This document shows, piece after piece, positions 8,572 through 16,760 of a stretch of 64,000 nucleotides of DNA. Position 1 is the stretch's first letter. Each line of letters starts with the position of its first letter. The notes beneath the pieces were generated by a model. That model saw nothing but the letters and a program-made list of their open reading frames with translations, did not search any database and was not told the DNA's origin. The DNA is taken from positions 2,108,001 through 2,172,000 of the forward strand of contig JADKKB010000007.1 in assembly GCA_016720705.1 (NCBI GenBank), read 5' to 3'. Source of the DNA: Chloracidobacterium sp. Lineage in GTDB: Bacteria; Acidobacteriota; Blastocatellia; Pyrinomonadales; Pyrinomonadaceae. A program made the position numbers and the translations under genes.

Positions 8572-9780
8572 ATGAAAGAGGAAACGGCAAGCAAAAAAGA
8601 CAAGGTGACAAAGGGTATTTTACTCGACCCCGACCGTAAAAGTCCCCGAGCGGCCGAGTTTGAAGACAAACTCTTGGCTCAGATCGTCGGTCAGGAACGT
8701 GCGGTTCGGCGTATGAGCGGTCTGTTTCAGATCTATCTCGCCGGGATGAATAATCCGTCGCGTCCGATCGGGACACTGCTGTTTCTCGGGCCGACCGGCT
8801 CCGGCAAAACGCGTGTCGTCGAGGCCGCGTCCGAGGTGCTCTTTAACGAACCGTACACCGTCGTTAAGATCGACTGTGCCGAATTTCAGCACTCGCACGA
8901 GATCGCGAAACTGATCGGCTCGCCTCCGGGATACCTCGGCCATCGCGAAACCTCGCCGATGCTGACGCAGGAAAATCTCGACAAGGCGCATACGGACGAT
9001 ACCAAACTCACGTTTGTGCTCTTTGACGAGATCGAAAAGGCGTCCGATTCGCTGTGGCAGCTTTTACTCGGCATCCTCGACAAGGCAACCTTGACGCTCG
9101 GCGACAATCGCCGCGTCGATTTTTCGCGAACGGTCGTCGTTATGACGTCCAATCTCGGTGCCCGTGAGATGTCGGATATGATCTCGGGCGGCATCGGTTT
9201 CGCCCCGACCAAGACCGATCAGGTCAAGGCCGATAACGAGATCGATACCAAGATCTACCGCACCGCACTCGAGGCCGCAAAACGTAAATTCTCACCCGAA
9301 TTTATGAACCGCATCGACAAGGTCGTGGTATTTCGCAGCCTGAAGGAACATCACCTGCGGTTGATACTCGACATCGAGTTGCGTGCCGTTCAGGATCGCA
9401 TAACCGAGTCGGCCGGAACAAAATTTGTCTTTGAATGCACGACCGAGGCAAAGGAATATTTGCTCAGCGAGGGCATCGACCTCAAATATGGTGCCCGTCA
9501 CCTCAAGCGTGCGATCGAGCGTTTTCTGGTCTATCCGCTGTCAAATCTGGTCGCGACCGAGCAGGTTGAGACCGGTGATCTGGTGATGGTCGATTTTGAC
9601 GATGACACCAAGATGCTGTATTTCACCAAACAGTCGGGCAAGATGATCGTGGCGGACACGCCGGAGGATGCCGATCTCGACTCGCCGCTGACAAATGCCG
9701 ATGCTGCCGGTGTGCCGCTACCGACCGTGGCCGCCGCACCGCAGATGAGCAAGTCAAAAGGCGAGAGCGAAGACGTTTAG
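8572..9780 (+). CDS. ClpB/ClpX-like AAA+ ATPase, single domain
   Basis: The 402 residues contain one AAA+ module of the ClpA/B second-domain type. It has Walker A GPTGSGKT (73-80), the pore-region SPPGYLGH (117-124), Walker B LFDEIEKA (150-157), sensor 1 VVVMTSNLGAREM, and the ClpB small C-terminal domain (about 250-350, with EFMNRIDKVVVF and KYGARHLKRAIE). It lacks the Clp N-domain, the first AAA domain and the middle coiled coil, and no zinc finger is visible. It is therefore a compact unfoldase of unknown substrate rather than ClpB or ClpX. An AGGAG lies 6 bases before the ATG. The tail after about 355 is acidic and variable. Confidence 0.85.
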   Translation: MKEETASKKDKVTKGILLDPDRKSPRAAEFEDKLLAQIVGQERAVRRMSGLFQIYLAGMNNPSRPIGTLLFLGPTGSGKTRVVEAASEVLFNEPYTVVKIDCAEFQHSHEIAKLIGSPPGYLGHRETSPMLTQENLDKAHTDDTKLTFVLFDEIEKASDSLWQLLLGILDKATLTLGDNRRVDFSRTVVVMTSNLGAREMSDMISGGIGFAPTKTDQVKADNEIDTKIYRTALEAAKRKFSPEFMNRIDKVVVFRSLKEHHLRLILDIELRAVQDRITESAGTKFVFECTTEAKEYLLSEGIDLKYGARHLKRAIERFLVYPLSNLVATEQVETGDLVMVDFDDDTKMLYFTKQSGKMIVADTPEDADLDSPLTNADAAGVPLPTVAAAPQMSKSKGESEDV

Positions 9781-9797
9781 GCATTATATTTGAAACT

Positions 9798-9830
9798 TTC
9801 GGGAGCCCTAAACATAGGCTCCCGAATTTT
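9798..9830. terminator. Bidirectional rho-independent terminator
   Basis: A perfect 10-bp stem (TTCGGGAGCC 9798-9807, GGCTCCCGAA 9817-9826) has a 9-base loop, with T's following on the plus strand and A/T on the other side. It lies between the convergent ATPase and glpK genes and overlaps the glpK stop. Confidence 0.8.
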
Positions 9831-11313
9831 ACGATTCACAATGCAACGTACGTTTGACAGCCTCGTGCCAACGTTGTATTGCGGCAATCGACTCGGCCTC
9901 GGGCATCTGCGGTTCGAAACGCCGGTCAGCCTGCCAGTGATGGGCGACATCGTTCTTTGACAACCAAAACCCGACCGCGAGCCCGGCAAGGTATGCGGAA
10001 CCGAGTGCGGTGGTCTCGGCGGTCTTCGAGCGGACGACCGGTATCTGAAGGATGTCTGCCTGAAACTGCAGCAGAGCATTATTCGCGGTCGCTCCGCCAT
10101 CGACGCGTAGCTCTTGTAGAGTCGAGTGCGAATCGGCGTTCATTGCCGTAAGCAGATCAGCCGTCTGAAACGCGATCGATTCGACAGCTGCACGGGCAAT
10201 ATGGGCTTTACCGGTGCCGCGAGTCAAACCCGTGATCGTCCCGCGAGCGTCCTGATCCCAATACGGCGATCCGAGCCCGGCAAATGCCGGAACGAAATAG
10301 ACGCCTCCGTTATCGTCGACCGATGCGGCAAGTGCCTCGACCTCGGACGACGTCGCGATGATCCCTAGTGCGTCGCGGAGCCATTGGATGACCGCACCGC
10401 CGATAAAGACGCTGCCTTCAAGGGCGTATTCGGTAACGCCGCCGATCTGCCAGCCGACGGTCGACAGCAGGCGGTGCTCTGAGATGACCGGCGACGTGCC
10501 GACATTTTGCAGCATAAAGCAGCCAGTGCCATAGGTGTTTTTAGTAGCTCCGGCGGCAAAACACGCTTGGCCGAAGAGTGCCGCCTGCTGGTCGCCGGCG
10601 ATGCCTGCGATGGCGATGCCCTTGAGTTCCTTGGGCGTTTCGACCTCGCCGTACACTTCGGACGACGAACGTACCTCGGGCAATATCGCTCGCGGAACGT
10701 CAAATATTGCGAGTAGCTCGTCATCCCATTTGAGCGTGTTGATGTCGAAAAGCATCGTTCGCGAGGCGTTCGACACATCGGTGATATGGAGTCGGCCGCC
10801 GGTCAATTTCCATACGAGCCAGGTGTCGATCGTGCCGAATGCGAGTTCGCCATTCTCAGCTCGCCGCCGAGCGTCCGGGACATTGTCGAGTAGCCATTTG
10901 ACCTTGCTCGCGCTGAAATAGGCGTCGGTCTCGAGCCCGGTCTTTCGCTTGATAGTTTCGCCGTGAACGGCCCTTGCCGCATCGCAGATATCGGCGGTCC
11001 GGCGATCCTGCCAGACGATGGCGTTGTGGATCGGTACGCCGGTTGCCCGGTCCCAGATGACGGTCGTTTCGCGTTGATTGGTGATCCCGATCGCCGTAAT
11101 ATCTGCCGCCGTCAGGTTGGCCTTGGCAAGTGCCTCGACGGCGGTTTCGACCTGCGAACGCCAGATCTCGTCCGCGTCGTGCTCGACCCAACCGCTTTGC
11201 GGATAGATCTGGGTATATTCCTTTTGGCCGACCGAAATGGTATTGCCGCTGTGGTCAAAAACGATCGCCCGGCTGCTGGTCGTGCCTTGATCTAATGCGA
11301 GAATGTAAGACAT
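9829..11313 (-). CDS. glpK: Glycerol kinase
   Basis: It phosphorylates glycerol to sn-glycerol 3-phosphate with ATP in the cytosol, feeding lipid synthesis or glycolysis. The 494-residue length is standard. Family signatures are visible: N-terminal ALDQGTTSSRAIVFD (phosphate-binding), GWVEHDADEIW, ITNQRETTVIWDRATG, YFSASKVKWLLDN (FGGY signature 1 region) and RVDGGATANNALLQFQADI near the C-terminus. No glycerol facilitator or glycerol-3-phosphate dehydrogenase is beside it. Its start lies 35 bases downstream of the PLP lyase gene on the same strand, so the two may be co-transcribed. Confidence 0.97.
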   Translation of the reverse strand: MSYILALDQGTTSSRAIVFDHSGNTISVGQKEYTQIYPQSGWVEHDADEIWRSQVETAVEALAKANLTAADITAIGITNQRETTVIWDRATGVPIHNAIVWQDRRTADICDAARAVHGETIKRKTGLETDAYFSASKVKWLLDNVPDARRRAENGELAFGTIDTWLVWKLTGGRLHITDVSNASRTMLFDINTLKWDDELLAIFDVPRAILPEVRSSSEVYGEVETPKELKGIAIAGIAGDQQAALFGQACFAAGATKNTYGTGCFMLQNVGTSPVISEHRLLSTVGWQIGGVTEYALEGSVFIGGAVIQWLRDALGIIATSSEVEALAASVDDNGGVYFVPAFAGLGSPYWDQDARGTITGLTRGTGKAHIARAAVESIAFQTADLLTAMNADSHSTLQELRVDGGATANNALLQFQADILQIPVVRSKTAETTALGSAYLAGLAVGFWLSKNDVAHHWQADRRFEPQMPEAESIAAIQRWHEAVKRTLHCES

Positions 11314-11348
11314 TGTGTTTTATATTCGCTCAAACGTATATGTATCGA

Positions 11349-12527
11349 TCAGATACGCTCAAGAGCTTGCTCGATATCGGCCGATAGATCTTTGACATCC
11401 TCGATCCCGACCGAAAGTCGGATCATCCCATCGGTGATGCCCGCCTTCAGACGGTCTTCGCGCGGAATGGTCGCGTGGGTCATCGACGCCGAGTGCTGCA
11501 GGATGGTCTCGACGCCGCCGAGCGAGGTCGCGAGCGTGCAGAGCTTGACGGCATTGGCAAACGCCTTGCCCGCCTCGACGCTGCCGACATCAAGAGCGAT
11601 CATTCCACCAAAACCGCCCGGCATCTGCCGCCGGGCAATGTCGTGGTTTTGATGCGAAGCAAGGCCCGGATAGTGAACGGCAGCGACCTTCGGGTGACGC
11701 TCGAGCATCTCGGCGATCGCCATCGCATTGGAATTGTGCCGCTCCATTCTGAGGGCGAGGGTCTTGATGCCGCGTGATACGAGCCACGCGACCTGCGGAG
11801 CGATATTGCCGCCGTAATATTTATTGGCACCCTGACGCGCGGCATCGACAAACGCACTATCGCCGACGATCACCCCTGCGGTCAGATCGCTATGGCCGCC
11901 GAGGTACTTGGTCGCACTGTGGATGCAGGCATCGGCACCGAGAGCCAAAGGGCGTTGGTTAAAGGGCGTCGCGAAGGTGTTATCCACGATCGTCACGGCA
12001 CCGCACGCTTTACCGATCGCCGCAACGGCCGAGATATCTGTCACGCGGAGTAGTGGATTTGACGGTGTCTCGACCCAGAGCAGTTTGGTGTTCGGCCGGA
12101 TCGCAGCTTGGTAATTGCCGGCGTCGGCAGCGTCGACAAAGGTGCTCTCTATGCCGAACCGTTCGCCGATGTGGTGCAGCAAGTTCGTCGTCGTCGAATA
12201 GCCCGATTCGGGAGCGATGATGTGATCGCCGTACTTACAGGCGGTAAATACCGCCGCCGAAACCGCCGCCATCCCCGAGGCGAGGGCAAGTGCCGAGTCG
12301 GCGTTTTCGAGTTCGGCAAGGGTGCATTCCAGTGCCGTCTGGGTAGGATTGCCGAGTCGTCCGTAATAGTAGCCCGGTTTTTCTTCGTTGTGGATCGCCG
12401 CCGCCTCGTCAGCGTCCGGAAAGGCAAATACCGATGCCGAATAGATCGGCACCGACAGAGCCCCGAAGTGCTCCGAGTGATCATCGCCGGCGTGGACAGC
12501 GGCGGTATAGAACGACGATTTACTCAT
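11349..12527 (-). CDS. Cys/Met-metabolism PLP enzyme (cystathionine gamma-synthase / methionine gamma-lyase family)
   Basis: A 392-residue fold-type I PLP enzyme. The PLP lysine is Lys207 in SATKYLGGHSD, the cofactor phosphate site includes ASGMAA (84-89), and YGRLGNPT (55-62) supplies the neighbouring-subunit contact. The family includes cystathionine gamma-synthase, O-acetyl- or O-succinylhomoserine sulfhydrylase and methionine gamma-lyase. Sequence alone does not tell them apart. It starts back to back with an ArsR-type regulator, with a palindrome in between, so repression by that protein is likely. AAGGAG is 12 bases before the ATG. A second family member lies at 35693, and a remnant of that one at 45846. 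Confidence 0.9.
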   Translation of the reverse strand: MSKSSFYTAAVHAGDDHSEHFGALSVPIYSASVFAFPDADEAAAIHNEEKPGYYYGRLGNPTQTALECTLAELENADSALALASGMAAVSAAVFTACKYGDHIIAPESGYSTTTNLLHHIGERFGIESTFVDAADAGNYQAAIRPNTKLLWVETPSNPLLRVTDISAVAAIGKACGAVTIVDNTFATPFNQRPLALGADACIHSATKYLGGHSDLTAGVIVGDSAFVDAARQGANKYYGGNIAPQVAWLVSRGIKTLALRMERHNSNAMAIAEMLERHPKVAAVHYPGLASHQNHDIARRQMPGGFGGMIALDVGSVEAGKAFANAVKLCTLATSLGGVETILQHSASMTHATIPREDRLKAGITDGMIRLSVGIEDVKDLSADIEQALERI

Positions 12528-12633
12528 TGATAACTATTGCTCCTTGATGCTTGGGATATCGTACGCCCAATGCCGCTCTTGTGGCAAAAGCCTTGGCAAA
12601 GAATGGTTGTACCGGTACTAGCCGCCATCGTTG

Positions 12634-12653
12634 CGTTACATATATGGTTAACG
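12634..12653. promoter_or_regulatory. Candidate ArsR-type operator
   Basis: CGTTA-N10-TAACG is an inverted repeat in the 155-base divergent spacer between the PLP lyase and the ArsR regulator, 30 bases upstream of the regulator ATG. ArsR-family dimers bind short AT-rich inverted repeats at such positions. The role is inferred from location and symmetry only. Confidence 0.45.
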
Positions 12654-12682
12654 TAATATGACATTACTCGATGAGGTGAAAT

Positions 12683-13081
12683 ATGAACGAAGTCGTCTTT
12701 GCGGATCTCGAAAAACTGTTTCTGGCACTGTCGGATCAGACCAGGCTGCGGCTGTTGTCGCTAATGTCCGGCGGCGAGGTTTCGGTCGGCTACCTGGCCG
12801 ACGCCTTGGGCGAAAGTCAGCCCAAGATATCGCGGCATCTCGCGTACCTCCGCGGTACGGGACTGGTCTCGACGCGGCGCGACGGCAAATGGGTATATTA
12901 CGGCATCGACGACGGCCTCGACCGCGATGTCCGCCGAGTACTCGACACAACGCTCTCGTCGATACGTTATTCAAATCCGATCGCGAATGCCGAAGCTTCC
13001 GGATACTCGGACTCGGCCCAGACGCGCGAGGTCGAAGTTGACGATTGGTCGCCCAACGAGATGGCGATCCACTTACTTTAG
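12683..13081 (+). CDS. ArsR-family transcriptional regulator
   Basis: The 132 residues begin with a winged helix of the ArsR/SmtB family: FLALSDQTRLRLLSLM, VGYLADALGESQPKISRHLAYLRGTGLV as helix-turn-helix, and RRDGKWVYYGI as wing. The ELCVCD-type metal site of ArsR/SmtB is absent; the recognition-helix region has ESQPKISRH with no cysteines. A metabolite or another signal is therefore more likely than a metal. The divergent methionine/cysteine enzyme gene suggests a role like that of ArsR-family regulators of sulfur amino acid metabolism (for example SahR), but this is inference. A near-ideal GAGGTGA lies 5 bases before the ATG. The tail (about 105-132) is variable. Confidence 0.9.
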   Translation: MNEVVFADLEKLFLALSDQTRLRLLSLMSGGEVSVGYLADALGESQPKISRHLAYLRGTGLVSTRRDGKWVYYGIDDGLDRDVRRVLDTTLSSIRYSNPIANAEASGYSDSAQTREVEVDDWSPNEMAIHLL

Positions 13082-13258
13082 GTCGCCGCCGTCTCCGTAT
13101 GGGCAATGCCGGCAACCATTGCCGCAACAATAGCCGCGGTTCACCAGAAAACGCTCGGTCAGAACCATCAGGCCGCCGTCAAAATAGTAGTCGACGTCCT
13201 CAACCAAAGTGGGGCGAGCATCGTCTCCGGCGTCGGCATTCTTAAGCTCGTCGCTCAT
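13073..13258 (-). CDS. DUF5522-like small Cys-rich protein
   Basis: The roughly 61-residue product ends in GYCCGNGCRHCPYGD, a compact cluster of four cysteines and one histidine. It is preceded by DVDYYFDGGLMVLTERFLVNR, which matches my memory of the DUF5522 family. The cluster suggests zinc or iron-sulfur binding; no function is known. I chose the internal ATG (MSDELKN) at 13258, which overlaps the end of tlyA by 17 bases and suggests coupling. A start at 13291 is also open. The 3' end overlaps the ArsR gene on the other strand by 9 bases. Confidence 0.7.
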   Translation of the reverse strand: MSDELKNADAGDDARPTLVEDVDYYFDGGLMVLTERFLVNRGYCCGNGCRHCPYGDGGDLK

Positions 13259-14012
13259 AAGCGGATAGAAATTCCTTGTTGCCCTCGGCACCGTAGATCG
13301 GCGATTCGATAGTGCCGATGACCGTCAGGCCGCAGCTTTCGGCAAAGTTATTTACTTCGGTGACCACGCGTTCGTGCTTTTCAGGATCTTTGACAATTCC
13401 GCCCTTGCCGACCTCGCCGCGGCCGACCTCAAATTGCGGCTTTATGAGAATGACTATCCTGCCGGTCACAGTCAAAAGCGGTACGAGTGCGGCGAGGATC
13501 TTGGTGGCTGAGATGAACGAAACGTCCATCACGATCAGGTCAAACGGAGCCGTGAAATCGTCCGGTTTGAGCTCGCGTGCATTGGTATTTTCGCGAACGT
13601 CGACACGCTCATCGGTCCGCAGACGCCAGACGAGTTGATTCGTCCCGGCATCGACCGCCACGACGGAGACGGCACCGTGCTGCAGCAGGCAATCGGTAAA
13701 TCCACCGGTCGACGATCCAACGTCGAGACAGTTGTAGCCGCTCGGGTCGATATCGAAGTCCGCAAGAGCACGTTCGAGCTTTAGTCCGCCGCGGCCGACA
13801 TATTTGGTCTCCGGCGAGTCGCCCTTGATGCGGATGACCGCATCCGCGGCAAAGGTCTCTGATGCCTTGTCCACACGCTTTTCGCCGACCAGCACTACGC
13901 CGGCCATCACGAGTGCCTGAGCCTTTGCGCGTGAGTCGGCAAAGCCGCGAGCAAGTAGCAGTTTGTCGATGCGTTCCTTTTGGCTCACAGGGCTGTCCTC
14001 ATTTGCAGGCAC
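13242..14012 (-). CDS. tlyA: TlyA-family rRNA 2'-O-methyltransferase
   Basis: The 256 residues have an N-terminal S4 RNA-binding domain (about 10-70: RIDKLLLARGFADSRAKAQALVMAGVV) followed by an FtsJ-like methyltransferase with the SAM motif CLDVGSSTGGFTDCLLQ (about 96-112). The probable catalytic tetrad is Lys in GRGGLKLERAL, Asp in VMDVSF, Lys in IKPQFEVG and Glu in EGNKEF. The family methylates ribosomal RNA (16S and 23S C residues in mycobacteria) and was once called hemolysin A. It is followed by the overlapping DUF5522-like gene. Confidence 0.92.
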   Translation of the reverse strand: MPANEDSPVSQKERIDKLLLARGFADSRAKAQALVMAGVVLVGEKRVDKASETFAADAVIRIKGDSPETKYVGRGGLKLERALADFDIDPSGYNCLDVGSSTGGFTDCLLQHGAVSVVAVDAGTNQLVWRLRTDERVDVRENTNARELKPDDFTAPFDLIVMDVSFISATKILAALVPLLTVTGRIVILIKPQFEVGRGEVGKGGIVKDPEKHERVVTEVNNFAESCGLTVIGTIESPIYGAEGNKEFLSAYERRA

Positions 14013-14166
14013 GCGATACGCTCTCCGGCTCGCGCGGCCTTATGTCTGGATCGCCGGCCACGGTGTATGTCCGCGAGGCCGTTGGCCGCGAAGGACTCTA
14101 TAAATAAGAATGATGCGAGCCGGAGCTTCATTTTTGACCGTGTCTAAAAGTGATATTCTAAGCAAA

Positions 14167-15156
14167 ATGAAACAGGAAACAAAACTGGACAGATTTGCCA
14201 AATACGCATGGTACGTTCTCGCGTGGAATGTCGTCGTGATCGTTTGGGGCGTTTTCCTGCGTGCATCCAAGTCCGGTGACGGCTGCGGCGAGCATTGGCT
14301 GACCTGCAACGGCGAGTTGATACCTTCGGCACCGCAATTCAAGACTGTCATCGAGTTTTCGCATCGAATGACGACCGTGATCGACGGATTTCTGATGCTG
14401 ATCCTGCTGATCTGGGCGATCCGTATCTGGCAGAAAATGCGGGATCGCCGGAGCCGGATCATTCTCTATTCGGTGATCGGTGCCGTCTTTTTTGTCATCA
14501 CCGAAGCGGCGGTCGGTGCGGGTCTTGTGCTGACGGGCAATACGGCCGTTGCCGTGACGGACACCCGTCCGTTTTGGGCGATGGGCCATCTGGTCAATAC
14601 GTTTGTCCTGCTCGTATTTTTGGTAATGACCGTCTGGCTCGCTAAGCGTGAACGGCAGTTCGGACCCCGCCCGGAACGTAAGGTCGTGGTGCTAGTTGCC
14701 ATCGCGTTTGCGGCACTTTTACTTGTTGGGATGAGCGGCACGCTCGCCGCACTCAGCAATATGCTGTTTCCGTCAGCGTCGCTCGCCGAGGGCATCGCAA
14801 AGGACTTTTCGGCAAGCTCTAATGTAGTGCTTCGGCTACGCTTGAGTCATCCGATATTATCGGTGCTGACGGGCGTATATCTTATTTTTCTTGCAGGATG
14901 GCTTAAATCGCGGCGTCCGGCATCGGGTGACGTCAGGTGGTGGTCGGGGGCGGTGTCGGCGTTGGTCGTGATCCAGATAGCATTCGGGGCGGCGACGCTC
15001 TTATCGCTAGGTCCGATAGTGATGCAGCTCGGACACTTGTTTTTGGCGGATATGGTCTGGATCGCCGTGATATTTATGGCGGCAAATTATTTTGCTGCCG
15101 AGCCTGAAATGCCAAAGGCAGAAGATCTAGTCTCCGGCCATCCGATCGAGAGCTGA
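14167..15156 (+). CDS. ctaA: Heme A synthase (COX15/CtaA family)
   Basis: An integral membrane protein with eight predicted hydrophobic segments that oxidises heme O to heme A for aa3-type cytochrome oxidases. Conserved histidines occur in EFSHRMTTVIDG, MGHLVNTFVL, LRLSHPILSVLTG and LGHLFLAD. The periplasmic loop has the Cys pair in SGDGCGEHWLTCNGELIP typical of class B/D enzymes. I chose ATG 14167 (MKQETK) over an upstream ATG at 14110 because the extra 19 residues look non-coding. No ctaB or oxidase gene is in the window. The 3' end overlaps the convergent acyltransferase-like gene by 30 bases. Confidence 0.92.
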   Translation: MKQETKLDRFAKYAWYVLAWNVVVIVWGVFLRASKSGDGCGEHWLTCNGELIPSAPQFKTVIEFSHRMTTVIDGFLMLILLIWAIRIWQKMRDRRSRIILYSVIGAVFFVITEAAVGAGLVLTGNTAVAVTDTRPFWAMGHLVNTFVLLVFLVMTVWLAKRERQFGPRPERKVVVLVAIAFAALLLVGMSGTLAALSNMLFPSASLAEGIAKDFSASSNVVLRLRLSHPILSVLTGVYLIFLAGWLKSRRPASGDVRWWSGAVSALVVIQIAFGAATLLSLGPIVMQLGHLFLADMVWIAVIFMAANYFAAEPEMPKAEDLVSGHPIES

Positions 15157-15810
15157 TTGCAATTCGGCAAACCGTGCCCGATCATCGTCGGCGTCACCGT
15201 CGGCTGCAACATAGATCGGTTCGCCAAAAACTGCTTCAGCCGATGTGAACGGGATCGGGATCAGCATCCGATCCCAACTCCGCAGTGTGATAAAGCGGTC
15301 GGGACGGATCGCAAATGGGACGATAGGATTACCGGATCTTTTGGCAAGCGATACGGCTCCAAATTTGGCAATATGACGCGGGCCTCGCGGGCCGTCGACG
15401 GTCAGACACATCTCGAAGCCGTCACGCATTACGCGTGCCATCTCTATCAGGGCCGCCGCACCGCCGCGTGACGATGATCCACGCACGACGCCGAAACCAA
15501 GTCGTTGGACCAACCGGGCTATGTATTCGCCGTCGAAACTCAATGAGGCAAGGCCCGCGACGCGGCGGTTGCGCAGATAATATACGCCGAGAAAGATATT
15601 GTCGTGCCAGGCAGCGATGATAGGGACTTTTCCCTGAGCGGCAATGGCGTCAGTATGCTCCTTTCCGGTAGTTCGTACACGAACTGTCATACTGATGCCC
15701 GTGATCAGTAAATAAAGCGTCAGATCGGCTACATAAACGAATAGCCGCTGCTTGAGGGTGCACTTTGCAAGTGATGCCCGGGTAAAAATGGTTTCAGTAT
15801 TTTCAGTCAC
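15127..15810 (-). CDS. DUF374 lysophospholipid acyltransferase-like protein
   Basis: The protein resembles the DUF374 branch of the LPLAT superfamily. It has an N-terminal hydrophobic helix (VYVADLTLYLLITGI), AAWHDNIFLGVYYLR (HxxxxF/L, the usual HX4D position reduced to H-D-N), VVRGSSSRGGAAALIEM, and CLTVDGPRGPRHIAKFGAVSLAKRSGNPIVPFAI, which carries the substrate-site block. Family members acylate lipid A precursors or other lysolipids at the inner membrane; the substrate here is unknown. No good Shine-Dalgarno is visible. GTG 15810 is my choice, with TTG 15843 as the alternative. Confidence 0.8.
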   Translation of the reverse strand: MTENTETIFTRASLAKCTLKQRLFVYVADLTLYLLITGISMTVRVRTTGKEHTDAIAAQGKVPIIAAWHDNIFLGVYYLRNRRVAGLASLSFDGEYIARLVQRLGFGVVRGSSSRGGAAALIEMARVMRDGFEMCLTVDGPRGPRHIAKFGAVSLAKRSGNPIVPFAIRPDRFITLRSWDRMLIPIPFTSAEAVFGEPIYVAADGDADDDRARFAELQSALDRMAGD

Positions 15811-15911
15811 GAAGTTATAACCAGAATAGAAAAGTAGTACCAACTTGGAGTATTATTTGCAACAACGGCTAGACTCAGATCGTAATTTTGTTTAGCGGCC
15901 GCAGCCTAGAT

Positions 15912-16712
15912 ATGCAGCGAAGAATACTGATAATCGATGACCACGACGACCTTGCAACCTCTTTATACGAGGTCTTTACGCATTTCGGCCATTTCGTGAA
16001 AGTCGTCGAGGGCCGTGACGAGGCTATAGCCATCGGAGATATCGGTAGCTTTGATCTGGTAATTACCGATCTTGATATCGACCGACTCGCTTCCGATCCG
16101 CTAAACGTAGATGTGCCGGTGTGTTTGCCCACTACGCTTGTCGGTCACGAGGGCGAGCGCGTCAAGGCGTTCAAGATCTGTGCCGCAAATTTCAGACGTG
16201 ACGAATTTGACGAAGATGAATTGAAAAATCTGATCGCGACGATCCTGGATTACAAGATCAAGTTCGTCGATAAGGCTGAGACGGTCGCGATGCTGCACGA
16301 GAATATCGAATTTGAGTTGCCGTCGGCCATCTCGCTGATGAGTATTGTGCTCGATTATCTGATGAAGCGAGTCGAAAAGCTGGGTGTCATTAGACCTGAA
16401 AAATCTAATCTTTTCGTGGCACTGGACGAGGCTTTCGTTAATGCCGTCAAACACGGCAATAAGTTTGATGTAAAGAAATTGGTGCGAATTGCGGCCGAGG
16501 TTTCGAGAGACGAGGCGAGATTCACGATCGAGGACGAAGGTGAGGGCTTCGATGTGCAGAATATCCCTGACCCGCTCGACCCGCAGAATCTATTCAAAAC
16601 CTCGGGCCGCGGCGTGCTTTTCATCTACAACATAATGGACGAGGTCAAATACAACGACCGCGGCAATCGTCTGACGATGGTCAAAAAGAGTGACGAACGC
16701 AACACCGTTTAG
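15912..16712 (+). CDS. Receiver domain fused to RsbW-like HATPase
   Basis: Residues 1-120 form a response-regulator receiver domain: LIIDDHDD (Asp9/Asp10 acidic pair) and LVITDLDID with Asp53 as phospho-acceptor. The usual switch Lys-Pro is replaced by NFRRDEF. Residues about 150-260 form an RsbW/SpoIIAB-type serine kinase ATPase: LDEAFVNAVKHGN (N-box), IEDEGEGFD (G1) and SGRGVLFIYNIMDEV (G2). Such fusions can couple a phosphorelay to anti-sigma or anti-anti-sigma partners. No STAS protein or sigma factor is adjacent. ATG 15912 is preferred over 15888. Confidence 0.82.
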   Translation: MQRRILIIDDHDDLATSLYEVFTHFGHFVKVVEGRDEAIAIGDIGSFDLVITDLDIDRLASDPLNVDVPVCLPTTLVGHEGERVKAFKICAANFRRDEFDEDELKNLIATILDYKIKFVDKAETVAMLHENIEFELPSAISLMSIVLDYLMKRVEKLGVIRPEKSNLFVALDEAFVNAVKHGNKFDVKKLVRIAAEVSRDEARFTIEDEGEGFDVQNIPDPLDPQNLFKTSGRGVLFIYNIMDEVKYNDRGNRLTMVKKSDERNTV

Positions 16713-16760
16713 AGTTATTCGGCATTATCTTCGACGGTATTCAATCCCGTTAATCCCAAT

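Noticed and set aside
8572..9780. Clp-like ATPase as a second T6SS ClpV
   Set aside because: It has one AAA domain and no ClpV N-domain, and it is about 50 kb from the T6SS genes, which have their own clpV.
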